Shown here piece by piece: positions 1 through 11,847 of a stretch of DNA of 64,000 bases; positions within the stretch are counted from its first letter, which is position 1; each line of letters opens with the position of its first letter. The DNA comes from Lasiodiplodia sp. COLG20 (taxonomy: Eukaryota > Ascomycota > Dothideomycetes > Botryosphaeriales > Botryosphaeriaceae). The notes beneath the pieces were generated by a model. That model was not told where the DNA came from. It did no database searches and was given only the letters and a program-made list of their open reading frames with translations. The stretch spans positions 3,906,001-3,970,000 of the forward strand of contig VNWV01000001.1 in the NCBI GenBank assembly GCA_009801085.1, read 5' to 3'. The position numbers were made by a program, and so were the translations under genes.

Positions 1-1
1 A

Positions 2-1612
2 ACGTTGAAAACCTCTACCAGCGTCAAAACATGTGTCTCCAGCCGACCGTGGAATGAATTTGAGAGAGCATTCGGTCAAGATCAGAAGAATAAGCTTTAC
101 ATGCAAGACCTCACCAGATCCGACATCAGGAAGTACGTCCGAGATACTCTAGAAAACGACGAAACATTTCGAGAGCTCATCGAGTCTGAAGGAAGAGCTA
201 GTAGCATGCTGTTGATTCACGATATTGTCGATGCTGCTCAAGGAGTGTTCCTTTGGGTCATTCTTGTGGCGAGATCCCTTCTGGAGGGTCTCACGAATGC
301 AGACACGTTCAGCAACTTGCAACGAAGGCTTCGAAGTCTGCCATCTGATCTCGATGAATATTTCGACCGCATTCTATTCTCTGTGGATGATTTCTACAGC
401 AGCCAGGCATCGGCCATGTGCCTGGTTACTCTCACCGCCGTGAAGCGCTTACCACTCATGAGCTATTGGTTCATGGATCAGGAGAGCAACAGATATGCTC
501 TCGACTTGCCAGTTCAACCCATGCAACACCAACTTATCGATTCACGACTGAGGAGTATGAAGAAAAGACTCAATGCCTGCTCGAAGGGTTTGCTGGAGCT
601 CATCTATGACGATCCGCAAAGCGATAAGGGCGAAGATATTTCGCGTATCTTTTTCATCCAGAAGGTCGACTTCTTGCATCGGACCGTTCGCGACTTCCTG
701 AGAATACCACAGACCCAACACCGTCTATTGGATCGACTTCCCGATGGTTTCAATACAGAGGTAGCTATCTGCCAAGCGCTTCTCGCACAGATCAAAACCT
801 CGTCCCATCAAAAGGAACTTTTGATCGACGATGGGCCTTTAGCAGAGCTTCTGCATGTCTTTTCACTTCAGGCTGTTCATCTTGAAGATGAAAGAATACC
901 AATCCAAACAGAAGTGGAAATCATGAACGAGTTCAACTCCACACTGCAAATCAAGTCAAATGCTATGAACATAAACATCTTCAAATACCTTCGGTTCCTC
1001 CATTCTGATGATCTTCTGTCCTCATGTATCAGATCAGGACTGCTGCGGTACGTCTATGAGGTATTAGAGAGGGAACCAAAGCCATCAGTTGATGAGCTAT
1101 CTAGCTTGCTTGAAACGACAAATTGGGGAGTGCAACCTAGCCATTGGGGCGAAACACAGGATCATGGTCTCTGGAGCGAGTCACAGCTGGAGTTAACCCG
1201 CTATTTGTTCAGATCGGGAGCGGACCCCAACCACCAACTACGTCGTTCCAATGGAACCCCATGGACGGAATTCTTAGACACCATCGGAAGGGAAGGACGT
1301 ATCGGGTCAGAGCGCCAAAGCGTATTTCTCAAAATCCTAGAGGAGTACACAAACCATGGGGCTGGTCTACAGTCTATCAAGACAGGGCGCCGCGGAGGAC
1401 CATTGGATTACAAATTGATGCTCAAGACGTATCTGACTACGGAGCAATTTGATTTCTTTCTCAACCTCGCTCCTCTGGAAATGACTGAGGAGCAAGTTGA
1501 TGGATCACTCAGCCTCGCTGATTCGGAGAGGAGTAAGGACCGGAATTTAAAAGGCCTTAGGCGTTTTCTAAGCCTTCGCAAGGTTATGGAGAAATGTAGA
1601 CGGTATGTGTAA
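2..1612 (+). CDS. NACHT-type NTPase (NLR-like), C-terminal part, 5' truncated by window edge
   Basis: The reading frame is open to the left edge, so the gene starts outside the window; about 536 residues remain. The first residues (KTCVSSRPW, then NEF) match the segment that ends the nucleotide-binding fold of fungal NACHT proteins. It is followed by the usual GVFLWVILVARSLLEG helix and the SLPSDLDEYFDRIL segment. The rest is the helical region (DUF7791-like) that follows NACHT in many fungal NLR-like proteins. Walker A and the N-terminal effector domain are not in view. Members act in heterokaryon incompatibility and programmed cell death, probably in the cytosol; that role is inferred from the family. 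No intron is needed and the frame ends at a clean stop. Codon use is balanced, unlike the GC-rich gene that follows. Confidence 0.8.
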   Translation, partial: TLKTSTSVKTCVSSRPWNEFERAFGQDQKNKLYMQDLTRSDIRKYVRDTLENDETFRELIESEGRASSMLLIHDIVDAAQGVFLWVILVARSLLEGLTNADTFSNLQRRLRSLPSDLDEYFDRILFSVDDFYSSQASAMCLVTLTAVKRLPLMSYWFMDQESNRYALDLPVQPMQHQLIDSRLRSMKKRLNACSKGLLELIYDDPQSDKGEDISRIFFIQKVDFLHRTVRDFLRIPQTQHRLLDRLPDGFNTEVAICQALLAQIKTSSHQKELLIDDGPLAELLHVFSLQAVHLEDERIPIQTEVEIMNEFNSTLQIKSNAMNINIFKYLRFLHSDDLLSSCIRSGLLRYVYEVLEREPKPSVDELSSLLETTNWGVQPSHWGETQDHGLWSESQLELTRYLFRSGADPNHQLRRSNGTPWTEFLDTIGREGRIGSERQSVFLKILEEYTNHGAGLQSIKTGRRGGPLDYKLMLKTYLTTEQFDFFLNLAPLEMTEEQVDGSLSLADSERSKDRNLKGLRRFLSLRKVMEKCRRYV

Positions 1613-3281
1613 CCAAAGACCTTTTTCTTGAAGTTTGATTTGTGTATAGTACATATATAAGGTTTACTTTAGGCAATGGTGGAAAGTGATTATGTTGAAT
1701 TGTAAGACGTAATAGTGCTACAAGATAGCTCCTCTACACGCACACAAATGTGTTCATACTCATTGATACGACGCCCACTTGAACGCAGTGCAACGATATG
1801 TCGGAACTGCAAATAAATTTAATAAAATGAATGATCCGTATATTCGTTCTTAGTTCGAGCTGTTGAGGACCCAAATCCCATGAAAACGCAGCTTTCACAT
1901 GGTGTTGGCAACGATGGAACGTAATGAAGGTGTGTGGTCAATCCAGATTGGCGCTGGCAGAAGCGATGCCTCTAAATAGCTTTAGAGGTAAGGCAGGTCC
2001 CAGAGTTGGCCTGAGGTACTTTGCTGCTCCATATCTTCCCAGTGGATCATTTCAGCTAGCCGAGGAGCGCTCTAGCTACCCATCTGTACAGCATCCTTGG
2101 TCTAAGCCTGCAGGCATCTGGGTTGGACCGATAGGCACGAGGCCCACCGCATGCTGTCTAGAAAAGCTGCTGTCTCGCGGGATCGACCTTGTCGTATATT
2201 GCATGTAGAGAGTTCACATGTTTGTGATATCGAGTGGCGAAGTAGATGGGGTGGAACTCGTCATACTGGCCTGTCTTTTGCCCCTGCGTTTGCTGTTTGC
2301 TGCTGGGTGTCTTCTCGCGATTAGTTGTCCAGCAGCGTATATGGTCCCCGCTTCCTGGGACTATTCTACGGATCATTCTCCGCACCTTTCTTTGATGTTA
2401 TTCTTTGAGCGACAATTACTCACCGTAGAATAATCATACTTGTTACAACGGGCCAATGTAGAGGAGCCAACAGGGGCATACTGGAAGATTACTGAACACG
2501 AGAACGCGAGACCCCACATAAGGGATTAGTGAACACGAGACCAACGAAAAGCACAGCATGCTCATTGGTTGGAGTTACTCTAAACTAGAAAAAACGAAAA
2601 CTGTAATGGCGAAGACCTTAGGCTTCGAGAGGAAGAAATCGGGAAGCCTGATCCTGAGCTGCCGGAGTAATGTGGATCATGGCATTGGCACAAAAGAATT
2701 CCTGGCCGCCAAGATCGACTGCCTACAAGGCCCCGCAAACGGGTCAGCCGCATTTACAGGGAACATTTCTATGAGTGAGCCAATCACAACCCTAGAAAAT
2801 GACAGGGTGGGCGGCTGTCCCGTTTGGGTCCCGTTTGTACGGATTTGATAGCTCCTCACGGACTGCAGATTACTGATCTATGGCAGAGTAAACGGAGGAC
2901 TGAACACCACTACCTTCTTAGACGGTGCGCTGTGCCTTCTCTCTTGCGAACGGTTGCCACTTGGTTGGCCAGTCTATCAGGAACTCATCCTTGTCATGCA
3001 GACCGGTCTTGTAAGCGACCTGCTTGCTCTGTCATCGAATCCATAAAGCCATCCATGCCATTTCACAAATCTACCGTAGCTCACTGTAGCTCCGCTGACG
3101 AAGTGACAAAAAAGAGGGGAATTGATGACTCGAAAGGCGTTGTTGTTGACATATTCCGGAGTTGTCGTCTGTATTTAATCCATGAACTTGTCTCACATCG
3201 GTAGCACCAGAAACACACTCGAGTCTTCCATCCCACTTGAATCTCCCCTCAAAACAAAGTCACTCCTCCCTAACCACAACC
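1613..3281. other. Intergenic, no supported gene
   Basis: About 1.7 kb between the NACHT gene and the hydrolase. The first 250 bases are AT-rich and probably hold the 3' UTR of the NACHT gene. The short frames inside have no family-like sequence or plausible splicing. The last 150 bases, which become pyrimidine-rich, should be the hydrolase promoter and leader. Confidence 0.6.
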
Positions 3282-4154
3282 ATGACGTCCCCCCTCCGCG
3301 CCGACCTCTACAACGCCCCCGCCATCCCGACCAGCGAGCGCCTGCCCGACGGCACCATTGGTCTCTGGCAGCCGACCGTCGTCACCCTCATCTCCGGCGC
3401 CACATCCGCCGTCCTCATCGACACGCTCTTCACGGACACCCAAGGCGTCGAGCTAGGCGACTGGATCGCCGACACGCTCGGCCCCTCCAAGAAACTCACC
3501 ACCATCTACATCACGCACGGCCACGGCGACCACTGGTTCAACCTCCGCTACCTCGTCACGCGCTTTCCCGGCGTGCGCGTCCTCTCCACGCGCGCCGCCA
3601 TCGACCACATGCGCACGCAACAGTCCCCCGAGTTCCGCCGCTTCTGGCACGCGACGTTCCCCGATCAGATCGCCGAGGAGACCTTCGAGATACTGGCCAC
3701 GCCGCTGCCGGCGGATAACACGTTTACGTTGGAGGGACACAAGTTCGAGGCCGTCGATGCGGGGCACAGCGACACGGACGCGACGACGTTCCTGCACGTG
3801 CCGGCGCTGCGGATGGTGGTCGCGGGCGACATCGTGTACAACGACGTGCACATGTGGATGGCGGAGTCGCCGAGCGCGGAGGCGCGCGAGGCGTGGGTGC
3901 GCGCGCTGGATCGGATTGAGGCGGTCGAGCCGGCCATTGTGGTGGGGTCGCATCACCGGCCGGGGGGCGTGGATGGGGTGTGGAATGTTGCGGCGTCGAG
4001 GGAGTATGTGAGGACGTTTGGGAGGCTGGTGCGGGAGGCGGGGAGTGCGGAGGAGTTGTATGAGAGGGTGCTGGAGGCGTATCCGAATCGGATTGGGAGG
4101 TTGGTGTTGTGGCTGGGTTGTAAGGCTGCGTTTTCGTCGGGTCGTGGGGTCTGA
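3282..4154 (+). CDS. Metallo-beta-lactamase-fold hydrolase
   Basis: Single-exon protein of 290 residues. The zinc-binding HxHxDH signature is HGHGDH at residues 79-84. Further ligand positions fit H and D in the DAGHSDTD and VVAGDIVYNDVH segments and H in VGSHHRPGG. There is no signal peptide or membrane helix, so it should be cytosolic. The fold covers many hydrolases (glyoxalase II, lactonase, beta-lactamase-like); the substrate cannot be read here. I chose the ATG at 3282 rather than the in-frame TTG at 3237 because it sits in a CCACAACC-ATG context and starts the conserved region. Codons end mainly in C before about 3700 and mainly in G after it, a switch seen in several neighbours. Confidence 0.85.
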   Translation: MTSPLRADLYNAPAIPTSERLPDGTIGLWQPTVVTLISGATSAVLIDTLFTDTQGVELGDWIADTLGPSKKLTTIYITHGHGDHWFNLRYLVTRFPGVRVLSTRAAIDHMRTQQSPEFRRFWHATFPDQIAEETFEILATPLPADNTFTLEGHKFEAVDAGHSDTDATTFLHVPALRMVVAGDIVYNDVHMWMAESPSAEAREAWVRALDRIEAVEPAIVVGSHHRPGGVDGVWNVAASREYVRTFGRLVREAGSAEELYERVLEAYPNRIGRLVLWLGCKAAFSSGRGV

Positions 4155-4444
4155 GTTCTTGGTAGGAAGAACTAGTATTAGTTTCGAAGCTCAGTCATTA
4201 TTTCGTTTGTCCGTACTCACAGCCCGTTGAAGTAGATTGGGCAAACCATAGGTCAATTAGGAGAGCTGCTTTTCAGTCCATTCCCGCCTACCTCCAAGAA
4301 TTTTATTATATACGCGTATAGTCCCCGTATGTATGATACAAAGAGAACCTCAATTTTATAATTTATTACCATATACTACTTCTATTTCATCTAGAGGCTT
4401 CGAGTATACGAGTCTACAGCCCGTTTCGCGTCAATATACCCAGA

Positions 4445-4521
4445 GAAGGCCACGTCATGGGTGTTTCCGCCGCGTTACGGATTCTTCCGCTGCGTCATGG
4501 ATGGTTCCGCCGCGTTGAATC
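4445..4521 (+). repeat. Degenerate 20-bp minisatellite, about 3.8 copies
   Basis: TTCCGC recurs at 4465, 4485 and 4505, exactly 20 bases apart. The intervening sequence alternates between CGCGTTACGG-like and TGCGTCATGG-like versions, and a preceding partial unit (CACGTCATGGGTG) extends it left. No coding frame explains it. Confidence 0.75.
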
Positions 4522-6473
4522 AACGACTGTCAGAACGTTACGAAACATTATTATCGGAGTACATCACGTCCTGTAAAACAACGATGGCTTCTTGGGAGTT
4601 GTGTCAGGAATTCTAATGTAACTCGTTTAGAAAGATGGTCCCAGAAGAACGTTGGCGTGAAGGAAACAAGAGGAAGAAGATTAGGGTTCTGTAGACAGCC
4701 GCCCGTTTCCACACAGAAGTTCCTTTGGCTGTAGAAGACAATGTAATTGGGTATATGGCGGAGCAATGGTAAGTCAATTTGAACTCGGTCAACTCCCGTT
4801 TTACTATGCAAGGAAAGTGTAGAGTTCCCTTTAAGGAATCTGCACGCTGCTCCTCTGAGGTGAAAATGGTCTTACTGGTAGATATCTAGACCGGGGAAAG
4901 ACTTCTCCTTCGAGCTCACCCACTGTCCACCCGGTCCCCCGTGCATCAAATGACTGCCGTTTCTTCACAATCAGTAATAAAATCCGAGCGTCTTAAGCCT
5001 GATTTTGATAGTACTAATCATTCAAAAACCCTTATCGATGCATGTAGAGTGCGCCGTGGCTGGTCGGAAGACACAAAGACCCATCAAAGCGCCGAAAATT
5101 AATCTTGAAAGAAACAGCAGTGAGTATAGAACAATTTGGCTTAGAAAACAACTCTCTGCGACTCTCTGAGACCTATCTGACGCAAGTCATTCATCATTCC
5201 GGAAGATCCTGCTCCAGCCCCGATGTGGCGTGGCAGCCCCAAGCACTGACTCGGGGCTTGACGCAGGAACTCGGGTTGAAAGAGGAAAGAGGTCGCGTGC
5301 TCTGCGAATTGACAGGCCTAATCAACCTTAATAATAGAGGGCAAGAACGTCGAACAGCCAAGGAGTCTGCTAGTCAGCTTTGCCCGCATCCTATTCGCTG
5401 CGGGTCGGCGCACGGATCGGGTATCGCGACGCACTCGCGCCGAGGAGGCAGCGAGTACGAAACAGGCTGCTGACTGGCGCTGCAGGGCTGGGCGCAGCTC
5501 CTCAACTACAATGTTTCAGAAGATCGTCATATACCTTGTCAGCGCGACTCAACCTCGATCTCTCGACGGAGGGCCAGCAGAACGGCAGAGCAGATAGCAC
5601 TAACGGATCATCATACTTTTTCTTCAAGCAAACTGTCATGTTTTGAAAGCGGTTGTTTTGAGCCATTTACTGTTCGCAGCACAATCGGATCTGCACAACT
5701 CGGACTGCTAGGCGCAGCAAGCTCTTCTGCGCCTCCGTTGCTTTAAAAGTAGGGGTCACGCCACGCCTTTTAGTCTCAACGACACTTTGTTCTACTTGGC
5801 TTTGCCGGGTTCCCCGCCAAGATGCCAAAACACCATTGCGGTCTTGGCACGTCCGCAGCCAGTCGCAGTCTTCCATTTGCGCAGCCCCGTTTCTTGTCAA
5901 GTCAAAGCTTTTCTTGTCTGTCCACGTCAGCCTTGATCTACTGCAATTATCGGCTTGTTCGACCTATCTAAGAGATGTGAGATGGAATGTGTTATGCTTA
6001 TCAGCTTAGAGGGCAGCCGCGACATGAAGACCTTCTCCGGGTAGGTTGAAAGCAAAGAGATGAAAATCATGTTTCGGGTACGTTTACCGGAGACAAAAGA
6101 CCCGTTCCAGGATCTCCTTCGGGAAGTTAAGAAGGTCCGGAATGACCAACTGCCGACCCGAGCTCGGATCCCTCCCGAGAAGTTCGCACGCAGCGTGAAT
6201 CAGCCGTGCTCATTAAGGTGAGGAAAACGGTCAAATCTACACCGCCATCGAATGACGTCTCATGTATGCTGCTGCGCCCTTATTGACGCATAAGCGATTC
6301 GGCGATCGCATCCGTCCAGCGTTAAACCTGGAGTTGTGAACATGGGGATGAGACGCAGTGTTGCCGATGCATGGTTCTAGAAGTCTGCCTCGCCAGGGAG
6401 CAGAGGCTCGTGTCACCACTGCCACTATACAAATACCTATGCTGGATGCCTCAACCTTCATCATCTGCTTCTG

Positions 6474-6483
6474 TATATATATA
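6474..6483 (+). promoter_or_regulatory. TATA-like element of the secreted-protein gene
   Basis: TATATATATA about 100 bases before the ATG at 6583, followed by a CT-rich stretch; a normal position for a fungal TATA box. Identified by sequence and position only. Confidence 0.5.
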
Positions 6484-6582
6484 CTTTTGTCTCTCTCACT
6501 AGAAGCACTCAACAAGCCGAAACACAAACATCACTACACTACCTCCACATCTATTTCCAAACAACCTATCATCTCGATTAAG

Positions 6583-7284
6583 ATGAAGTCCTACATCTCC
6601 ATCGTCGCCGCTGCTCTCAGCATGGTTAGCACGACGGTTGCTTCAATCGGTGATGGTAGCAACGGAGCTGGCACTGTAGTTGCCTCCTATCCCCTGGGGA
6701 TGAGCAACGACGCCTACGTCTGCAACGACAGTAAGTCGCGACATTCTGCCACTCCCATTCACCGATAGATGGTTGCTGGAGCTCCTGAGAGAAATCCAAG
6801 ATTCAATACTTCCCCTGAGCAACCGCTAACTTTCTCCCTGTAGATCGCTGGAAGGTCAAGGAGATCAAGGAGCAAGCCAAGACTGCCAGCAAGTTCCTGC
6901 CGAAAGCCGACGGCAATGCGCCAAGCAACAAGCCGGGCGAGTACCCCAAGGAGCACAACACCACGGATGAAACTCTCCTTCACGGCTGCACCGGCCTCAT
7001 GTACGAGTGGCCGCTCACCAAGCCTACTTTTTCGGTAAGCTGATCCTCTGCCGAATACTGGTGTGTGAAGTTGGGAACTGACGAGGCGCCAGGCTGGAAG
7101 CACTGCCGGTTACGATTACCTACTGCTCGAAGCGGACTACAACGGAGATAAGGTCGAGATTTGCAACGTGGTATGTTGGAGTCGCTCGTGAATCTTTGCG
7201 TCGCGCATAAGCTAACGGGAGGAATAGGTCACGACTGTCGATGGCGGCCACGAAACTTGCGTCCACCACCGCTCTGAGTACTGA
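6583..7284 (+). CDS. Small secreted Cys-containing protein, candidate effector
   Basis: Four exons give 157 residues: 6583-6730, 6844-7034, 7093-7170 and 7228-7284. Each intron has a clear donor (GTAAGT, GTAAGC, GTATGT) and an AG acceptor, and all phases agree. Residues 1-21 form a signal peptide ending in a TTVAS cleavage-like site. The mature part has four Cys (in VCND, HGCTG, EICN and ETCVH) that could form two disulfides. It is Lys/Glu-rich in the centre and has no membrane helix. I do not recognise a family. Size, secretion, even Cys and isolation in a long gene-poor stretch fit an effector or antimicrobial-like protein, but that role is inferred. Alternatives are a cell-surface or stress protein. 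Confidence 0.75.
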
Positions 7285-9600
7285 GCTCATTAGCGCATTT
7301 CACGCACACACTTGTGACACTACAACACACCAATATAAACAGAACCTCGAGACCAGTATTTTTACAACAGGGGTTCCCCCTTGTTAGACGTTTTCTTTTC
7401 ATTCTCGTCGGAAACACTGCCACCCGGATATAGATTGTAGAGGGGGAAGAGACACAGGCCTTGACTTTGCGGACATAATCTTACTTCTGAGCTAGTCTCG
7501 ATACTACTTCTGGTAGCAGATCTCTACGAATAGCGTGAGTGGCAATGCAGAGCGTGGTGACGGTTAGGATGTCGCTACTGAGACCTGTCGTCGTTGTTGT
7601 AACTAGTTATATCCTGTAAAATTTTGCTCATACCCCCCTTTCGCGGGAGGATAAAGCGAAGGCGGGTAGTCGCAGTGGTTAGCGACTGGGAATGAAAGCT
7701 ACTACTAAGCAAATTAGTCAATCACCGCGTGAGCCCTTATCAGGTTGCCAGTGTCCACTGTTTCGTCCAAACGACAGATATGATCCGGAGTTCCTTTCAG
7801 TAAAGAGGCCCTGCATCACATGCGGAGCCTCTAGTACTGTGACCGGGTCGATAGCTCGTAAGATCCCTGTCGAATGCACCGTAGCGGGTCGAACTGACGG
7901 CCCGAGGAATTCAAAAGAATGCCAATCAGCGAATTCGGTGAGTGGTTGTAACATACCGTTGCCAAACAATCCAATTTAAACCTAATTGGAAAGGAAAAAC
8001 AGCTCGAGGGTTACAAAGGAAACAAAGCGAGCAAATGGAGCAAGCACAAACAAGCAACCAGTAAGTAGTTGCCCTCATGGTACGGCGTGCCCGTAGTTCT
8101 GTTTGCCAGATATACCAACGTCGCCTGTTGAGGTCGTATTGTTTGAGTGCCGTCACGGTTTTAATGTTCCGAAATTCCGACTAATGAGATGTTCCCTCTT
8201 GCAGATCGATGCACATCATCTGTCATGCTAGGGTCTTAGGCTACAAATGTTATCGGAGGTCAGTCATTGGCTGTGATGTTCATCACCATGGCAAATTACC
8301 TAACAGATGCTGCCAAGAGCGCTGATTGGGAAAGTGCCAAGGTCCTACAAGATTCCCAGGGACCTAACTGTAAGGTATACCATGGGACAGGGATACGTGA
8401 GGCCCTCGGCTCTGCCCACGGACTTCTGAGTGATGCGCAGAACCATGGTAGAGCTTAGGTTACGGGTACCTGCAGGTGAAAAGCCGATCCTCTGTTTCAC
8501 TCAACACCACTGTCATTTCCCGATTGAGCCTCCCCTTCTACTCAATCAAGAAAACTTTTGGTGTTCACTTCGAGGTCTGCCGCTGTCGTCTCCGCTCTCG
8601 CATTCGGACTGTTATCAGAAAGGGGCGTCGAGATCCGCGTCATTGAGACTTGGGGCGACACGGATCATACCGCCGTATCTTCAGAGCAATCTTTCGCGCT
8701 CTCATTGTGGAGGCGCAGGATTATTCCGGGAAGTGTTGCAACAGCAAGAATTCAATCGGATGTTGGGTTGAAACAGGCGATTGGATCCAGGTGCAACGTC
8801 ATTCGGCTCTTAATCCGCAGTAGTATAATTCAGCTCAACATGCCACACGGTCCATATGGCGCAGCCTTTCGCGAACTTACCTTGAGCTAGTAAAGACAAG
8901 AATCCATATGCGTAGAGAGGTTATGAGGGCGGGACTTTCCGGGCAACGATTACTTCCCGAGTTGGTGGAAACGGGCAATAAACGGCGAGGGACGAGTGTC
9001 ACGCTAGGCGGGAGAGGCCCGAATCTAAGCTCGACCCGCCGAAAATTGCGACAGCCGCACATCAGCGGTCATCCTTTCCGCGCGCGGCGCCTCCCCCACC
9101 CCCGCTTCCCCAGAATTCCCTCCCTCCCCCACGTTTCTCCGGATTTTCAAGGCGCACGCGTGCAGCAACTACGGAAACTAACTGCCGCACCTCCCCTGGC
9201 TTGTCGGGTTGGAACGACGAAACTTTGATTGGACGCCAGGAGCGTGGCTACGGGCCGAGGGCGGTCTTTTGGGGATGTTTGCCGCACCACGCTTATCTGC
9301 AAGTCGGCTTTCCCGCGCTTGCCACTGCGGCTAGCACGGTCCAGAGCCGCGATGGTCAGAAAGTTAACCTCGCGACTGCGTCCGGGGTAATCGTAGACGG
9401 CCTGGGCGCCTTGGGGCCTGGGTGCGGGTGTGTCTGGGGTTGGGAGATCCACTCCAAATGTCTATATATTCACCGCCCTCCCTGCCTGGACCCAGGTTCC
9501 ACTGCAGGCCAGTTCGCAGGCTGGACCAGGGTTGTGTGAGCTTTTCTCAACCTCATTCCTCTTTCCTACATCGTGGTTGCTCCTCTGTCAGATATTCAAC
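7285..9600. other. Intergenic, no supported gene; promoter of the MFS transporter at its right end
   Basis: About 2.3 kb. Short frames near 7700-8150 and 8270-8890 show no family-like pattern. From about 9060 the DNA becomes C-rich and then G-rich. A TATATA element at 9463-9468 lies about 135 bases before the transporter ATG. A tRNA-like D-arm string near 7665 was examined and rejected. Confidence 0.55.
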
Positions 9601-11466
9601 ATGGCCACCGAAACCAAGACCACGGTTCTCAAGCACGACGTGCTGGAGGACAAGATCATGGCCGAGAAGGTCGAGTACGCTTCCTCGGAGGACCTCGCGA
9701 CGCCCATCGACGACTCCATCGAGGACACGACCATCGGCCCCTTCATCTGGCTCGTTGCCTTCTGCGCATCCATCGCCGGCTCCCTGTTCGGCTACGACAC
9801 CGGCATCATCTCCGCTGTGCTCGTTTACCTGGGAACCAGTCTGGGCCACGAGCTCGCGGCAAACGAGAAGGAACTGATCACCTCGCTCTGCTCTGGTGGA
9901 GCTTTCATTGGCGCCATCATCGCCGGCATGACTGCCGATCGTTACGGACGCAAGATGGCCATCTACGCCAAGTGAGCCTCCTCCCCAGCCCGAACCGCAC
10001 GAAAAGAAAAACCCCCACTAACAAACAACTCCCCCCAGCTGCGTCCTCTTCACCGTTGGCGCCATCATCCAAGCCGCATCCTACACCATCGCCCAAATGG
10101 CCGTCGGCCGCCTCATCGTCGGCTTCGGCGTCGGCTCAGCCGCCATGGTCGTACGTTTCCCTTCCCTTCCTCCTCTCCCCCTCCCCTCCCCGCTCCCCGC
10201 TTCCCCCTCCCCCAGCGATAACTAACCCCCCAAACCACGCAGGTCCCCATGTACATCGCCGAAATCGCCCCCACCAAATTCCGCGGCCGCATGGTCGGCC
10301 TCAACAACATGTCCATCACGGGCGGCCAAGTCATCTCCTACGGCATCGGCGCGGCCTTCGCGCACGTCCCGCACGGCTGGCGCTACATGGTCGGCCTCGG
10401 CGGACTGCCCTCCATCGTCCTCGCGTGCCTGCTGCCCTTCTGCCCGGAGTCGCCGCGGCAGCTGGTGTTCCACGGAAAACTCGAGGAGGCGGAGAGGGTG
10501 GTGGCGCGGATCTATCATAATGCGAGCGCGGAGCAGGTAAGGGATAAGGTAAGGTTGATTGCGCGGAGCGTGGAGCAGGCGAGGGAGGTGACGGAGGGGA
10601 AGAGCACGTGGTATTTGGTTAAGAAGTTGCATACCGTGCCGGGGAATTTTAGGGCGTTGGTGTGTGCATGTGGGTTGATGGTTATTAGTCAGATGTCCGG
10701 GTTTAATACGTTGATGTATTATTCGTCGACGTTGTTTGCGTTGGTGGGGTTTAAGAATCCGGTGGTAAGTATCTGGATCCTGTTCGCACCCGTTGGGGAA
10801 AGCAGCTGACTTGTTACAGGCCGTCGGTCTCGTCGTCGCTGGTACGAACTTCGTCATGACCTGGGCGAACGCTATGGCTGTCGACCCGTGGGGCCGTCGC
10901 CGAGTCCTTGTTTCGACCGTTTGGGGCATGTCGGCTGGCCTGCTCGCTGTTGCCGTGGCTTTCTCGTTCATCCCCGTAGATACCTCGACACTAGAATTGC
11001 GCGAAGCGGAGGTCACGCCAGCGGCTATTGTCGTCCTGGTGTTTATCGTGTGGTTCGTGTTCTTCTACGGCGTTTCCGTGGGAAATACTGGTGAGTTTTG
11101 ACCCCTGACTTTCCCCAGCCGTTTTTGAACGTCGCTAATACGGGACTAGCCTGGATGAGCGTCGACTTCTTCCCCATGGAGGTCAGGGCGGTCGGAACAA
11201 TGTTCATGACTTGCTCCTGCTGGGGCTCGAACATCATCGTCAGCTCCACTTTCCTCACCATGATGAAAAGCATGACTCCGAGCGGCGCATTCGGCTTCTA
11301 CGCGGCTATCTGCGGCATCGGCTGGATTCTGATCATCTTCTTCTACCCTGAGGTCAGCGGGTTGACGCTTGAGGAGATCCAAGAGGTCTTCAAGCATGGG
11401 TTCGGTGTGAAGTATACCAGGCAGCTGAGGAAGGAGAGGAAGGCCGCTGCTAAGAGCGCAGCGTAG
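9601..11466 (+). CDS. MFS sugar/polyol transporter, probably myo-inositol type
   Basis: Five exons (9601-9971, 10039-10150, 10243-10764, 10820-11090, 11150-11466) give 530 residues, the usual length for the sugar-porter family, with twelve predicted membrane helices. Signatures seen: GSLFGYDTGIIS in helix 1, DRYGRK in loop 2-3, VPMYIAEIAP with FRGR after helix 4, PESPRQL in the central loop, and SGFNTLMYYSSTLF in helix 7. The last, with the soluble N-terminal tail and the W-FFPMEVR region, resembles fungal inositol transporters more than hexose ones; the substrate remains an inference. It acts at the plasma membrane with proton symport expected. Introns lie between helices and all phases close. 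Codons shift from C-ending to G-ending around 10440. Confidence 0.9.
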
Positions 11467-11607
11467 ACGGCTTGACTGGGTGGCAGATTAGAGAGACGAG
11501 ACTGGGGAGATAGATGAGGGTGGGTGGGTGAGATAGTTTAGGGTTAGGTCAGCTCAGGAGAAGAATTTCACATGCCGCATAGCTGTACGTGAGCATGATT
11601 AGGAACG

Positions 11608-11613
11608 AATAAA
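11608..11613 (+). promoter_or_regulatory. Poly(A)-signal-like AATAAA
   Basis: Lies about 140 bases after the transporter stop in the otherwise featureless 380-base convergent spacer (11467-11847), which turns AT-rich towards the ankyrin gene. It is a plausible 3'-end signal by position only. Confidence 0.35.
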
Positions 11614-11847
11614 GACTACAGAATAGAATGTACACGAAACAATTTCATCAATACCGATTCAAACTTCTCATCGTCAGCTTTTCTAGACTTTCACTGGCAA
11701 CATTAATTATACAATATTATAGGTAGCTAAAGCTATCATTTTCATGGAAATGTCGAGTTAATAAATATCAATTCACGTCTGGATGATATCTCCAATTACC
11801 TAGAAATGAGATTATTATCAGTCAAGCATCTAAAAATAACATTCCAG

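Larger units (their letters stand above)
4155..6582. other. Intergenic, no supported gene
   Basis: About 2.4 kb without a credible coding region. It contains an AT-rich stretch at 4290-4390, a 20-bp minisatellite at 4445-4521 and a GC-rich patch near 5200-5600 with short frames that match nothing I recognise. The last 120 bases form the promoter of the secreted protein gene. Confidence 0.6.

Noticed and set aside
7660..7735. tRNA-like string (GGTAGTCGCAGTGGTTAGC) that resembles a D-arm/A box
   Set aside because: No matching acceptor stem, anticodon arm or GGTTCGA-type B box follows at the right distance.
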